Assembly (NCBI GenBank): GCA_902615915.1
Contig: CACMQQ010000002.1
Span: 1 to 64,000 of the forward strand
DNA length: 64,000 bases
Reading direction: 5' to 3'
Origin: an uncultured Fidelibacterota bacterium
GTDB lineage: Bacteria; Fidelibacterota; Marinisomatia; Marinisomatales; TCS55
Shown here: one piece after another, positions 55,132-64,000 of the stretch
Numbering within the stretch: position 1 is the first letter of the stretch
Layout: the number at the start of each line of letters is the position of its first letter
The notes under the pieces: model-generated
The model's input: the letters and a program-made list of their open reading frames with translations, nothing else
Told to the model about the DNA's origin: nothing
Databases searched by the model: none
Position numbers and translations under genes: made by a program

Positions 55132-56142
55132 ATGAAAAATAATGATAAATATTTTATGAAGTTAGCGATCAAGGAAGCTAAAAAAGCTAACAATGAGGTA
55201 TTTCCTAATCCAAAGGTTGGTTGCTTGATTGTCAAAGATGGAAAAGTTGTCTCTAAAGGTTTTCATAAACGATTTGGAGGTCGCCATGCAGAACAAGTAG
55301 CAATCGATAACTTGCCCCAAAACATAACAAACGCTACAATGTATGTAACTCTTGAGCCATGTGCTCACAAGGGGAAGACAGCTCCATGTATAGATTTAAT
55401 TAATCCTTCAATTATTAATAGAGTTGTTATCTCTTCATTGGACCCTAATCCCTCTGCTTCTGGTGGAATTAATGCAATATTGAATAAAAAGATATTAGTC
55501 ACAAAAAATGTATGTTCAATAAAATCTAAAAAAATCAATCAAAGGTTTTTTACTTATCATGAAAAAAAAAGGCCTTATATAATTATTAAAGCTGCCTTAA
55601 CTCTGGATGGATTTATTGCAGAATCAAATGGTGTATCTAAGTGGATAACTAATGAAAAATCGAGACAATCTGTCCATTTTCTGCGTTCGAATTGCGATGC
55701 TATTTTGATTGGTAATAAAACAGCGATCATAGATAATCCATCGCTTGATAGCCATGGAACAGGGAAAGATCCTATTCCAGTTATAATAGATCGTTCAAAG
55801 TCACTGAAAAAAAGTTTAAAGATTTTTAAAAAGAACCCCATAATTTTATCTCGCGATATTCTTAATAATAAACCAATGGATAATGTAAAAATCATTTTAG
55901 ATGAGTTGTATAAAAGAAACATTCAATCTGTTCTAGTTGAAGGCGGCGGGTTTACAATTACTCATTTTTTAGATTCTGGTTTTTTTGATGAACTTCACTT
56001 GTACTATGCTCCAAAGTTTTTGGGGTCTGGTTTGTCAATTTTCAATACAATTAAATCGATCAAAGATTCTTCTAATTTGGTACTTAAGAAAGTTGATAAA
56101 TTCAATAGTGATTTTAGGGTTATATACAAGAGGAAATATTGA
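55132..56142 (+). CDS. ribD: Bifunctional riboflavin deaminase-reductase
   Basis: 336 residues. The deaminase domain (about 1-145) has GGRHAEQVAI and LEPCAHKGKTAPC zinc motifs. The reductase domain (about 146-336) has KAALTLDGFIAES and VEGGGFTITHFL. It catalyses the second and third steps of riboflavin synthesis. It is first in the rib operon. I see no FMN riboswitch in the 83 bp upstream. Confidence 0.96.
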   Translation: MKNNDKYFMKLAIKEAKKANNEVFPNPKVGCLIVKDGKVVSKGFHKRFGGRHAEQVAIDNLPQNITNATMYVTLEPCAHKGKTAPCIDLINPSIINRVVISSLDPNPSASGGINAILNKKILVTKNVCSIKSKKINQRFFTYHEKKRPYIIIKAALTLDGFIAESNGVSKWITNEKSRQSVHFLRSNCDAILIGNKTAIIDNPSLDSHGTGKDPIPVIIDRSKSLKKSLKIFKKNPIILSRDILNNKPMDNVKIILDELYKRNIQSVLVEGGGFTITHFLDSGFFDELHLYYAPKFLGSGLSIFNTIKSIKDSSNLVLKKVDKFNSDFRVIYKRKY

Positions 56143-56732
56143 TGTTTACTGGCATTGTAGAAGAGGTTGGTGAGATAATTGATTTAAATGAGAATGAAGA
56201 CGGTTTTAAGGTATCTATTAAAGCACAGACCGTACTAAACGATTTGAATATAAATGATAGTATTTCATGTTCAGGAGTATGTCTTACTGTTGTCGAGATT
56301 GATAATAATACTTTCAATGTTCAATTAGTAAACGAAACAATCAAAAGAACCTCTGCAAAATCCTGGTCTCCAAAAACAAAGGTAAATCTTGAGCGATCAC
56401 TTTTACCATCTACTCGATTAGGAGGTCATTTTGTTCAAGGACATGTCGATACTACAATTAAATTAATTAATATTGAAAGGCAGAAAGATTCTGCTGAGTT
56501 TACTTTTGAGAAAATTACTAGTATATCTGACTTCATTGTTGAAAAAGGGTCAATTTGTTTAGACGGAATTAGCTTAACAATTGCTAAAAGTAATAAAAAT
56601 AATTTTAAAATTGCCCTAATACCACATACATTGGAGGTTACAAACTGGAAATATATAGAAATAGGTGATATGGTGAATGTTGAAATTGACATGATGGCAA
56701 AGTATATCAAAAATTTTATGGATCTCAGATAA
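56142..56732 (+). CDS. ribE: Riboflavin synthase alpha chain
   Basis: The 196-residue protein starts MFTGIVEEVG at ATG 56142, overlapping the ribD stop (TGATG). It has two lumazine-binding repeats, each with the G(V/I)(C/S)LT motif. It dismutates two lumazines to riboflavin. The stop overlaps the ribBA ATG (TAATG). Confidence 0.96.
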   Translation: MFTGIVEEVGEIIDLNENEDGFKVSIKAQTVLNDLNINDSISCSGVCLTVVEIDNNTFNVQLVNETIKRTSAKSWSPKTKVNLERSLLPSTRLGGHFVQGHVDTTIKLINIERQKDSAEFTFEKITSISDFIVEKGSICLDGISLTIAKSNKNNFKIALIPHTLEVTNWKYIEIGDMVNVEIDMMAKYIKNFMDLR

Positions 56733-57928
56733 TGAAATTTAATTCAATAGATTCAGCTTTAGAGGAAATAAAAAACGGTAGGTGCATTATTGTTGTTGAT
56801 AATGAAGATCGCGAGAATGAAGGCGATCTTGTATCTGCATCTGAACTTATTACACCAGATATGGTTAATTTCATGGCAAAGGAAGGCAGGGGGTTAATAT
56901 GTGTAACCATAGACTCAAAAAAAGCAAGATCTTTGAATCTTGAGCCTATGGAGAGGAAGAACTCCTCCCTTTATGAAACAAATTTTACGATCAGTGTTGA
57001 TGCTTCAAAAAATACCACTACTGGAATTTCTGCTTTTGATAGATTTGAAACCATAAGGGTTATCATTGATGAAAAATCAAAAGAGAGCGACTTAGCAAGG
57101 CCTGGGCACATTTTTCCAATAGTTGGAAAAGAGGGAGGAGTTTTAAGAAGGGCCGGCCATACTGAGGCAAGCATGGACCTCGCAAGGCTAGCTGGGCTTA
57201 AACCAAGTGGCGTTATATGTGAAATATTAGCGGATGATGGGACAATGGCTAGAGGAAAGACGCTATTTAAATTTGCAAAAAAACATAATCTAAAAATCAT
57301 CTCAATAGCTGACTTAATTAGATACATACGAAAAACTGAAAAAATTGTAAAAAAAGTTGAAGAAGTTAACTTGCCAACTAAATATGGTAATTTTAAACTG
57401 CATTTATATGAAGATATATTTGACAATAATTCTCATTTAGCTTTATCGCTTGGCGATTTTAGTCATGAAAAATCTACCCTGGTTAGAGTCCACTCGGAAT
57501 GCTTAACCGGAGACGTTTTCCATTCCCAAAGGTGTGACTGCGGTGATCAGCTAGAAACCGCGATGCAGATGATTTCTGACAACAAATCAGGGGTTATAGT
57601 TTATCTTAAACAAGAAGGAAGAGGCATTGGGCTTTTGCATAAAATCAAAGCTTATCGCTTGCAAGAAGGGGGTTTAGACACAGTTGAAGCGAATGAAGAA
57701 TTAGGCTTTTCAGCGGATCTAAGAGATTATGGTGTTGGTGCGCAAATACTCAAAGATCTCGGTATTACAAATATTACCATAATGACTAACAATCCAAAAA
57801 AATTAGTAGGGCTTGAAGGTCATGGGCTCAACATTGTATCCAGGATTCCAATCAAAATCAAACCCAATCAAAATAATAAAGAATATCTGAAAACAAAGAA
57901 ATCAAAATTGGGACATATTTTAGACTAA
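56732..57928 (+). CDS. ribBA: Bifunctional DHBP synthase / GTP cyclohydrolase II
   Basis: 398 residues. The N-terminal RibB half has DNEDRENEGDLVSA and RRAGHTEASMDLARLAG. The C-terminal RibA half has VHSECLTGDVFHSQRCDCG with zinc cysteines and KQEGRGIGLLHKI. Together they provide both precursors of lumazine. It is coupled to ribE upstream and ribH downstream by overlapping stop/start codons. Confidence 0.97.
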   Translation: MKFNSIDSALEEIKNGRCIIVVDNEDRENEGDLVSASELITPDMVNFMAKEGRGLICVTIDSKKARSLNLEPMERKNSSLYETNFTISVDASKNTTTGISAFDRFETIRVIIDEKSKESDLARPGHIFPIVGKEGGVLRRAGHTEASMDLARLAGLKPSGVICEILADDGTMARGKTLFKFAKKHNLKIISIADLIRYIRKTEKIVKKVEEVNLPTKYGNFKLHLYEDIFDNNSHLALSLGDFSHEKSTLVRVHSECLTGDVFHSQRCDCGDQLETAMQMISDNKSGVIVYLKQEGRGIGLLHKIKAYRLQEGGLDTVEANEELGFSADLRDYGVGAQILKDLGITNITIMTNNPKKLVGLEGHGLNIVSRIPIKIKPNQNNKEYLKTKKSKLGHILD

Positions 57929-58350
57929 TGCTCGCAATCGTAAAAAGTAATTTCAATACAAAAGTAACCTCAGGACTGCTTAATGGATGTCTAGACGCGT
58001 TAAATAAACAGGGTATTGATAAGCAGCAAATAGAAATTTTTGAAGTACCTGGTGCATTCGAGATTCCTTTCACGATTAATAAGATTCTAAGATCTAGGGC
58101 TGATTTTGATGTTATAATTGCTCTTGGCGCAATCATAAAAGGTGAAACCGATCATTATCATTACATATCTGATTCTGTTACAAGAGGTATAATGCAAATA
58201 GCCCAAAATTCTGATATTCCGATTATTTTTGGAGTATTAACTTGCCAAAATAGCCAATTAGCCTATTTGCGATCAGATAACGATAAAAAAAATAAAGGCT
58301 TTGAGGCAGGTGAAGCTGCAATCGAAATGCTTAATCAAGATTCACGATGA
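57928..58350 (+). CDS. ribH: Lumazine synthase
   Basis: The 140-residue protein has FEVPGAFEIPF and GAIIKGETDHYHYISDSV, the substrate-binding motifs. It forms 6,7-dimethyl-8-ribityllumazine for RibE. It completes a full ribD-E-BA-H operon. The end overlaps the methyltransferase start by four bases. Confidence 0.96.
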   Translation: MLAIVKSNFNTKVTSGLLNGCLDALNKQGIDKQQIEIFEVPGAFEIPFTINKILRSRADFDVIIALGAIIKGETDHYHYISDSVTRGIMQIAQNSDIPIIFGVLTCQNSQLAYLRSDNDKKNKGFEAGEAAIEMLNQDSR

Positions 58351-59156
58351 ATGATGATAAACCGTACATCTTAGGAACCGATAACGAAGAAATAAAACGA
58401 TTAGAACTACAGCACAAGATATGGCTTTCTGAAGCAAAGACCGGATGGGTATCAGCAAACTTTTCAAAAAATAATACTATTTTAGATTTGGGTAGTGGCC
58501 CTGGAACTTGTTCAAAAGAATTAGCAAAAATTGTAGGGACTGGTGGGAAGATTATTTCAGTTGACAAATCTTCACATTATATACAATATATTGAGAACAA
58601 TCTTCAGAATAAATACCCTCAAATAATTCCAATTTGTACAAGCTTTGAGGATTTAAACCTCAAACCAGATTCTATAGACCACATGTTTTGTAGATGGTCT
58701 CTTGCTTGGGTTCAAAATCCTAACAAAATCATTAGTAAGATAAAAAATTATTTGAAAATAGGTGGTAAAATGGTTTTTCATGAATACTATGACTGGTCAA
58801 CACATCAAATATTTCCATTTAAAGAAAATATAGATAAATGTATTAAAACAGCATTGAAAAGTTTTAAAGAGTCTGATTTTGAAATCGATATTGGCGCTGT
58901 CCTTCCGCAACTACTTTGTGATATGGATTTTAACATAATCAGCACTCGGCTCATGCCTAAGTTAGCTAGGCCTGGTTCAAAAGAATGGAATTGGCCAAAG
59001 ACCTTTTATTATAACTATTTTCCAAGATTGGTTAAGATGGGATATTTGAAAAATAACGATATTAAGGAATTTTTTGAAGATTTTAAATCTTTGGAAACAC
59101 TTCCTTATTCTAGAATATTTTGCCCAATATTGATTGAAATCATTGCAGAGAAGTAA
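58347..59156 (+). CDS. Class I SAM-dependent methyltransferase
   Basis: The 269-residue protein has SAM motif I ILDLGSGPGTCSKEL and the Methyltransf_11/25-like core with HMFCRWSLAWVQNP. The substrate cannot be read from sequence. Its ATG overlaps the ribH stop, so it is coexpressed with the riboflavin genes, though a functional link is not evident. Confidence 0.88.
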   Translation: MNDDKPYILGTDNEEIKRLELQHKIWLSEAKTGWVSANFSKNNTILDLGSGPGTCSKELAKIVGTGGKIISVDKSSHYIQYIENNLQNKYPQIIPICTSFEDLNLKPDSIDHMFCRWSLAWVQNPNKIISKIKNYLKIGGKMVFHEYYDWSTHQIFPFKENIDKCIKTALKSFKESDFEIDIGAVLPQLLCDMDFNIISTRLMPKLARPGSKEWNWPKTFYYNYFPRLVKMGYLKNNDIKEFFEDFKSLETLPYSRIFCPILIEIIAEK

Positions 59157-59711
59157 TTGAAAAACAAGTTCTTTAAATTTTTGTTAAAATTAACAGGCTG
59201 GAGCATTGAAGGTAACCTGCCCAAAGAAAATCAATATATTATCATTGCTGCTCCACACACCAGCAATTGGGATTTTATCATTGCTGTCATGCTTAGAGGG
59301 GCATTAAATGAAAAAATTTTCTATCTTGGTAAAAGTCAATTATTCAAATTGCCATGGGGGTGGTTTTTTTCTGCTATGGGTGGAAAACCTGTTGATAGAA
59401 CCAAATCAAATAATCTTGTTGATGCTGTAGTTAATATATTTAAAGAAGATCCATATTTTAAGCTTGCACTTGCTCCAGAAGGAACAAGGAGCGCAGTTAA
59501 AAAATGGAAAACAGGCTTCTACTATATTGCAAAAGGCTCAAATATACCTATAGTGCCATGTGGGCTAGACTTCAAAAAAAGAACGCTTTTCATAGCTGAA
59601 AAGTTCTACCCTAGAGATGATGTTGAGAATGATATGAACAGTTTAATCAGTTACTTCAGAAAATTTAAAGGAAAACACAAAAAAGAAATTCCAGACTTCA
59701 AAAGTAATTAA
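59157..59711 (+). CDS. PlsC-like 1-acyl-glycerol-3-phosphate acyltransferase family protein
   Basis: The 184-residue protein has acyltransferase motifs PHTSNWDF (the H-x4-D catalytic block), LAPEGTRS and IVPCGLDF. This short form is related to bacterial PlsC. It begins with TTG immediately after the methyltransferase stop, so translation is probably coupled. The acyl acceptor is unknown. Confidence 0.88.
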   Translation: MKNKFFKFLLKLTGWSIEGNLPKENQYIIIAAPHTSNWDFIIAVMLRGALNEKIFYLGKSQLFKLPWGWFFSAMGGKPVDRTKSNNLVDAVVNIFKEDPYFKLALAPEGTRSAVKKWKTGFYYIAKGSNIPIVPCGLDFKKRTLFIAEKFYPRDDVENDMNSLISYFRKFKGKHKKEIPDFKSN

Positions 59712-59714
59712 GAT

Positions 59715-62700
59715 TCAGTTACTTATCATAAAATATTTGGATTTCGGATTAGAAAAATACCAACCTGACAATGATGCCGCTGGAGACATTGATCTAGTTT
59801 CAGTCAATGTAATACCGGTGTTCTTTTCCACCTCAAGCATTTGCCAAATATAATCCTTATGCTGATGATCTGGACATGCAGGATAGCCAGGGGCAGGTCT
59901 TATTCCATGATACTTTTCTTTTATCATCTCATTAATACTAAGCGATTCATTTTTTGAATAAGCCCATAGATCTTTTCTAATCATTTCATGCATTTTTTCA
60001 GAAAATGCTTCGACCAATCGATCCGCAATTATTTTTGACATTATTGAATTATAATCATCATTATCATTTTCAAATTCGCTTGTTAATTCCTTTAGACCAT
60101 GCCCAGTTGTTAAAGCAAAAGTTCCTAAGAAGTCATTTGCTGGAGCAATAAAGTCTGCAAGGCAATAATTGTTACTATTTAAACCTTTGTCAACAGTTTG
60201 CCTAGGAAATGTGAATTCATGACCTGCGCAATAGATCGTTTCATTCTTTGCATAAGCATCATGGATTCCTATTACACCTTTAGCTTTAAGCAGTTTTTTA
60301 TCAATAATTTTATCTAATAGTTTTTTTGCATCATCAAAAATCTTATTTGCTTCAAATCCATACTTTTCACTGTGAAGTATTTTGGGATATGTCCCTTTCA
60401 TTTCCCAAGCATGAAAGAATGGGGACCAATCAATATAATCAACTAGATCTTCCAATGGAAAATCATCAAAAACAGTTATACCCTTTTTTAAAGGCTTTGG
60501 AATTTTGTATTCTTTCCAATTTATTTTATATTTTCTGTCTCTGGCATCTTCAATAGATATAAGCTTTATGTTTTTAGCTTGAATGTTGTTTCTAATATCT
60601 ATGTATTTATTCCTTGTGTCATCAATGAAATTTTCTCTTTCATTTTCATTTAACAAGTTTCCAACAACCCCAACTGCTCTTGATGCATCAATTACATGAA
60701 TCGTTGGTCCTGAATAGTTTTCTTCAATTTTAACAGCTGTGTGTTTTTGACTGGTTGTTGCACCGCCTATCATTAATGGAATATTGCATTTCAATCTTTC
60801 TAGCTCTTTGGCAATATGCACCATTTCATCAAGGCTAGGGGTTATTAAACCTGATAAGCCGATAACATCAACCTTTTCCTTGATAGCGGTTGATATAATT
60901 TTGTCAGGGGCTACCATTACGCCAAGGTCAATAATATCATAGCCATTACATCCTAATACTACACTAACAATATTCTTACCAATATCATGAACATCTCCTT
61001 TGACCGTTGCCATTAAAACTCGACCATTGGATTTATCAGCAATGCCTAATGATTGCTTTTCTTCTTCAATAAACGGAATCAGGTGCGAAACGGCTTTTTT
61101 CATAACTCTTGCTGACTTTACAACTTGAGGTAAAAACATTTTACCGCTCGCAAATAAATCCCCCACCACATTCATTCCATCCATTAAAGGCCCTTCAATA
61201 ACATTGATGGGTCTATCATAACTTTGTCTAGCTTCTTCCGTATCTTCATAAATGAATTCAATATTTCCATCGACTAAGGCTTTCTTTAGCCTTTCTTCAA
61301 CGCTCTCACTTCTCCACTTTATATCTTTCTTAATGCTTTTACTTTTGCCAGAAAAGCCTTGAGCAAACTCTAGAAGATTTTCAGTTGCATCTTCATCTCT
61401 GTCAAACAAAACATCTTCGATTTTTTGCTTTAACTTTTTATCAATTTCATCATAGACAATTAGCTGGCCAGCATTTACAATGCCCATATCCATTCCAGAT
61501 TGTGTTGCGTGATACAAAAACGAAGAATGCATTGCCTCTCTAATAGCATTGTTACCTCTGAAAGAAAAAGAAAGATTTGATACTCCTCCGCTAATGTGCA
61601 CATCTGGCATTTTTTCTTTAATTGTTTTTACGGCTTCAATGTAATCCTTTGCATAGGTATTGTGTTCCTGAATGCCCGTTGCTACAGCAAAAATGTTTGG
61701 ATCAAAAATTATGTCCTCCGGGGGAAATTTGACTTTTTCAACCAAAATATTATAAGCTCGAGAGCAAATCTCTACTTTTCTTTCATAAGTATCAGCTTGG
61801 CCGTTTTCATCAAACGCCATAATCACCACAGCTGCCCCATATTTTCGAATGATCTTCGCTTGTTTAATAAATTCTTTTTCACCCTCTTTCAAAGAAATTG
61901 AGTTTACAATTCCTTTTCCCTGCATATTCTTTAGGCCCACTTCTAGTACGCTCCATTTAGACGAATCGATCATGATGGGTACTTTAGAAATATCTGGCTC
62001 AGAAGCAATGAGTTTTAGAAACTTTTCCATCGCATACTCAGAATCCAATAATCCTTCATCCATATTAATGTCAATTATCTGCGCACCATTATCAATTTGC
62101 TCTTTAGCGACAGCCAAGGCAGTTTCATAGTCATCATTTTTTATTAATTTTTTAAATCTCGCAGATCCTGTAACATTTGTTCTTTCACCAATATTTACAA
62201 AATTATTTTCAGATAAAATTGTAAAAGATTCTAAACCGCTCAACCTTGTTATCGATTTTCTTTCTGGAATAATTCTTGGAGATTGCTCTTTTATTGCATT
62301 TTGCATTGCGTTTATGTGGGTTGGGGTAGTTCCACAGCAACCACCTACAAGATTTACTAGTCCATCTTTAGCAAATTCTTTGATAATCGAAGACATCTCT
62401 TCAGGAGTTTGATCATATTCTCCCATTTCATTTGGCAAACCAGCATTTGGATAAACAAAAACATTCGTATCTGCTATTTTTGCTAAATCACTTAACCAAG
62501 GTCGTATCTGTTCAGCGCCTAAGGCACAATTAAGACCAACCCCTGTTAAATTTGCATGTCTAATAGAATTCCAAAATGCTTCAACAGTCTGGCCAGACAA
62601 AGTACGTCCACTAGCATCAGTGATAGTGCCAGATACAAAAACAGGAATTTCTCTTTTTTTATTTCTTAAAACGGTATCAACTGCAAAAAGTGCAGCTTTA

Positions 62701-63236
62701 CAATTTAATGTATCAAAGACCGTTTCGATTAATATTATATCCACGCCACCATCAACTAACGCCTCTATTTGTTCTTGATAAGAATCGTTTAACTGATCAA
62801 AAGAAATATTTCTATGCTCAGGTTTATTAACATCTGGGCTTAAGGATAAAGTTTGGTTGGTAGGCCCAATTGAGCCAGCACTAAACCTTTTTTTATCTTT
62901 GAAGCTTCTGGCTGCTTTTTTGGCTATTCGGGCAGATTCAAAGTTAATATCATAAACTGATTTTTCTAGATTATAATCGGCTTGAGATATGGAATTTGCA
63001 TTGAAAGTGTTTGTTTCAACAATATCTGCCCCTGCTTCAAAATATTTCTTATGAATTTCTTCTATTATATCAGGCCTAGTTAAGCTAAGAATATCATTAT
63101 TACCTTTTAAGTCGATTGTGCTATTTTTGAAAATAGAGCCCCTGAAATCTTTTTCGTCAAGGTTATAAGATTGAATCATGGTGCCCATAGCACCATCAAT
63201 TGTCATTATTCTTTCTTTTAGAATTTTATCTATCAT
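59715..63236 (-). CDS. metH: Cobalamin-dependent methionine synthase
   Basis: The 1173-residue, full-length MetH has a homocysteine domain with zinc motif [10 protein letters not shown] near residue 300, a pterin-binding domain ([14 protein letters not shown] onwards), a cap and B12 domain with DVHDIGKN near residue 747 (the His is the cobalt ligand), and a C-terminal SAM reactivation domain ending with [12 protein letters not shown]. It methylates homocysteine from methyltetrahydrofolate. It is preceded by a SAM-II riboswitch and terminator, so it is expected to be turned down when SAM is high. Confidence 0.97.
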   Translation of the reverse strand: MIDKILKERIMTIDGAMGTMIQSYNLDEKDFRGSIFKNSTIDLKGNNDILSLTRPDIIEEIHKKYFEAGADIVETNTFNANSISQADYNLEKSVYDINFESARIAKKAARSFKDKKRFSAGSIGPTNQTLSLSPDVNKPEHRNISFDQLNDSYQEQIEALVDGGVDIILIETVFDTLNCKAALFAVDTVLRNKKREIPVFVSGTITDASGRTLSGQTVEAFWNSIRHANLTGVGLNCALGAEQIRPWLSDLAKIADTNVFVYPNAGLPNEMGEYDQTPEEMSSIIKEFAKDGLVNLVGGCCGTTPTHINAMQNAIKEQSPRIIPERKSITRLSGLESFTILSENNFVNIGERTNVTGSARFKKLIKNDDYETALAVAKEQIDNGAQIIDINMDEGLLDSEYAMEKFLKLIASEPDISKVPIMIDSSKWSVLEVGLKNMQGKGIVNSISLKEGEKEFIKQAKIIRKYGAAVVIMAFDENGQADTYERKVEICSRAYNILVEKVKFPPEDIIFDPNIFAVATGIQEHNTYAKDYIEAVKTIKEKMPDVHISGGVSNLSFSFRGNNAIREAMHSSFLYHATQSGMDMGIVNAGQLIVYDEIDKKLKQKIEDVLFDRDEDATENLLEFAQGFSGKSKSIKKDIKWRSESVEERLKKALVDGNIEFIYEDTEEARQSYDRPINVIEGPLMDGMNVVGDLFASGKMFLPQVVKSARVMKKAVSHLIPFIEEEKQSLGIADKSNGRVLMATVKGDVHDIGKNIVSVVLGCNGYDIIDLGVMVAPDKIISTAIKEKVDVIGLSGLITPSLDEMVHIAKELERLKCNIPLMIGGATTSQKHTAVKIEENYSGPTIHVIDASRAVGVVGNLLNENERENFIDDTRNKYIDIRNNIQAKNIKLISIEDARDRKYKINWKEYKIPKPLKKGITVFDDFPLEDLVDYIDWSPFFHAWEMKGTYPKILHSEKYGFEANKIFDDAKKLLDKIIDKKLLKAKGVIGIHDAYAKNETIYCAGHEFTFPRQTVDKGLNSNNYCLADFIAPANDFLGTFALTTGHGLKELTSEFENDNDDYNSIMSKIIADRLVEAFSEKMHEMIRKDLWAYSKNESLSINEMIKEKYHGIRPAPGYPACPDHQHKDYIWQMLEVEKNTGITLTETRSMSPAASLSGWYFSNPKSKYFMISN

Positions 63237-63253
63237 AATATTTTCTTCTTTAC

Positions 63254-63282
63254 AAAAAAAAACCTCTACAAATGCAGAGGTT
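63254..63282 (-). terminator. Riboswitch expression platform: leader terminator of metH
   Basis: On the minus strand a perfect 7-bp stem AACCTCT/AGAGGTT is followed by a run of nine T, ending 18 nt before the metH ATG. The loop GCATTTGT can instead pair with ACAAATGC (minus strand, plus-strand positions 63294-63301) next to the aptamer, an 8-bp antiterminator that excludes the terminator. Confidence 0.85.
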
Positions 63283-63284
63283 AT

Positions 63285-63337
63285 GCCTTTTTAGCATTTG
63301 TTTTATGTCGATGCAATATGGTCAAATCTCGACAGTC
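63285..63337 (-). promoter_or_regulatory. SAM-II riboswitch aptamer
   Basis: The minus strand has stem TGTCGA/TCGACA around the loop GATTTGACCATATTGCA, followed by ACAAATGCTAAAAAGG. This matches the SAM-II aptamer as I recall it (GATTTAACCGTATTGCA in the loop and GCTAAAAAGG at the 3' end), including the pseudoknot segment. It lies upstream of metH, a logical target. No other metabolite riboswitch is visible in the window. Confidence 0.9.
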
Positions 63338-63610
63338 AAAATTAATAATAATTTTCAATTAATCAAAATTTAAATAGCTTTTAATAATTAATCTTAAATA
63401 TTAGTTTTGATAACGATTATGAGACTATTAAATGGAAGGTTTATTTGTTAAAAAAAAATTTTTTTAAAGATTAAAATAAATCAATTTTATTACTTAGAAC
63501 CTTTTTTTGATTCTAACTAGGTTCATCAATTGTAGTGATTTTCTACACCCTGCCTAAAATAATCTCATTATCCATGATATAGTTTTGTTAATAAATCTTT
63601 GGAGCAAAGA
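63338..63610. other. Divergent intergenic region metH / RNase E-G
   Basis: AT-rich non-coding sequence that must hold the promoter of the metH leader (minus) and that of the RNase gene (plus). I see no further repeats or convincing promoter boxes. Confidence 0.5.
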
Positions 63611-64000
63611 ATGAACAAAGAGATTTTTATTAGCGAAAGCATGGGCGAATCGCGCATAGCGATAATAGAAGATGGGACACTAGTAGAGGTCTACATCGAA
63701 AAACAGGACCATCAGAGGATGGTTGGGAACATTTACAATGGAATTGTAGAGAATGTTTTACCTGGCATGCAAGCAGCTTTCGTTGATATTGGATATGATA
63801 TAAATGCATTTTTACCATTTTCAGAAATTGAGAACCCTGCGCTACTTTCAGATTATGACGAGGGTGGAGATGAAAAGGAAAAAAAGAGGAAAAATAATAA
63901 ACGACCAAACCACAAAAGAAATGACAGTAATGTAAGTGTCAATCTAAAGACTGGTCAAAATATATATGTTCAAGTTATCAAAGAGGCTTTTGCTGGAAAG
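63611..64000 (+). CDS. Ribonuclease E/G, N-terminal part (runs off the window)
   Basis: The first 130 residues are seen. They start MNKEIFISESMGESRIAII and carry the RNase E/G S1-domain signature MVGNIYNGIVENVLPGMQAAFVDIG. A GGAG lies upstream of ATG 63611. A charged insert (about residues 85-108, with KEKKRKNNKR and repeated Asn/Lys) interrupts the S1 domain. The enzyme processes rRNA or decays mRNA. RNase E and RNase G cannot be told apart from this part. Confidence 0.93.
   Translation, partial: MNKEIFISESMGESRIAIIEDGTLVEVYIEKQDHQRMVGNIYNGIVENVLPGMQAAFVDIGYDINAFLPFSEIENPALLSDYDEGGDEKEKKRKNNKRPNHKRNDSNVSVNLKTGQNIYVQVIKEAFAGK

Noticed and set aside
63237-63610. Cobalamin riboswitch for metH.
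   Set aside because: No B12 box or space for the large aptamer; the leader is fully explained by SAM-II plus terminator.
1-64000. CRISPR arrays, insertion sequences, prophage or defence systems.
   Set aside because: No regularly spaced repeats, transposase, integrase, or recognisable defence genes anywhere in the window.

Overview
The window is AT-rich, gene-dense bacterial DNA. It most resembles a marine member of the Fibrobacterota-Chlorobiota-Bacteroidota group, and my best guess is Marinimicrobia (SAR406). The signs are a YPNPFNP-type C-terminal secretion (T9SS) domain at 100-1365, a TonB-dependent receptor with a carboxypeptidase-like N-terminal domain paired with a lipoprotein, and proteins of families common in that group (DUF5916, DUF3467, DUF2480-like, a GlmU-like nucleotidyltransferase). 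The ETF dehydrogenase is of the membrane FeS/CCG type linked to menaquinone. This assignment is inference; there is no rRNA gene in the window.

Layout. 1-2.9 kb: a secreted cupredoxin protein, then a small island (a DsrE-like gene and a broken tRNA-Gly) bounded by 145-bp direct repeats that include the 3' end of tRNA-Pro, followed by the tRNA-Pro/tRNA-His pair. 2.9-10.7 kb: an LptF-type permease facing a leftward operon korA-korB-fumC-PBP1. 10.9-12 kb: selD, which reads through an in-frame UGA (selenocysteine) with a SECIS-like hairpin. 12-19.9 kb: one long rightward suf operon (Rrf2 regulator, DUF59, IscA/SufA, SufB, SufC, SufD, SufE, SufT, SufS, two small unknowns, dCMP deaminase). 19.9-26.1 kb: leftward etfB-etfA-FeS ETF dehydrogenase-DUF5916. 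26.2-30.6 kb: lipoprotein and TonB receptor. 30.6-41.6 kb: a ten-gene leftward acyl-CoA catabolic operon led by a MerR regulator, containing a core resembling AtuA-AtuC-AtuE-AtuD. 41.7-48.2 kb: mixed housekeeping and unknown genes. 48.2-55 kb: leftward cysQ-like, O-methyltransferase, thyX, fused 2-oxoacid dehydrogenase E1, FabD-like acyltransferase, glutaryl-CoA dehydrogenase. 55.1-59.7 kb: rightward ribD-ribE-ribBA-ribH, a methyltransferase and an acyltransferase. 59.7-63.3 kb: metH behind a SAM-II riboswitch with a transcription terminator. 63.6-64 kb: start of an RNase E/G gene.

How they fit together. Acyl-CoA dehydrogenases (31.6, 48.2 kb) feed electrons to EtfAB and then to the FeS ETF dehydrogenase. 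The promoter of the etf operon and that of the MerR-led catabolic operon carry the same 35-bp box (31/35 identical), so one regulator probably controls both. The suf operon supports the many FeS enzymes. ThyX needs the flavin made by the rib operon, and dCMP deaminase supplies its dUMP. The best candidates for new biology are the shared MerR-type box, the Atu-like operon without a biotin-carrier subunit, the SAM-II/terminator leader of metH, the selenoprotein SelD, and an unexplained GC-rich hairpin RNA with an adjacent 32-residue membrane peptide at 41.7-41.9 kb.
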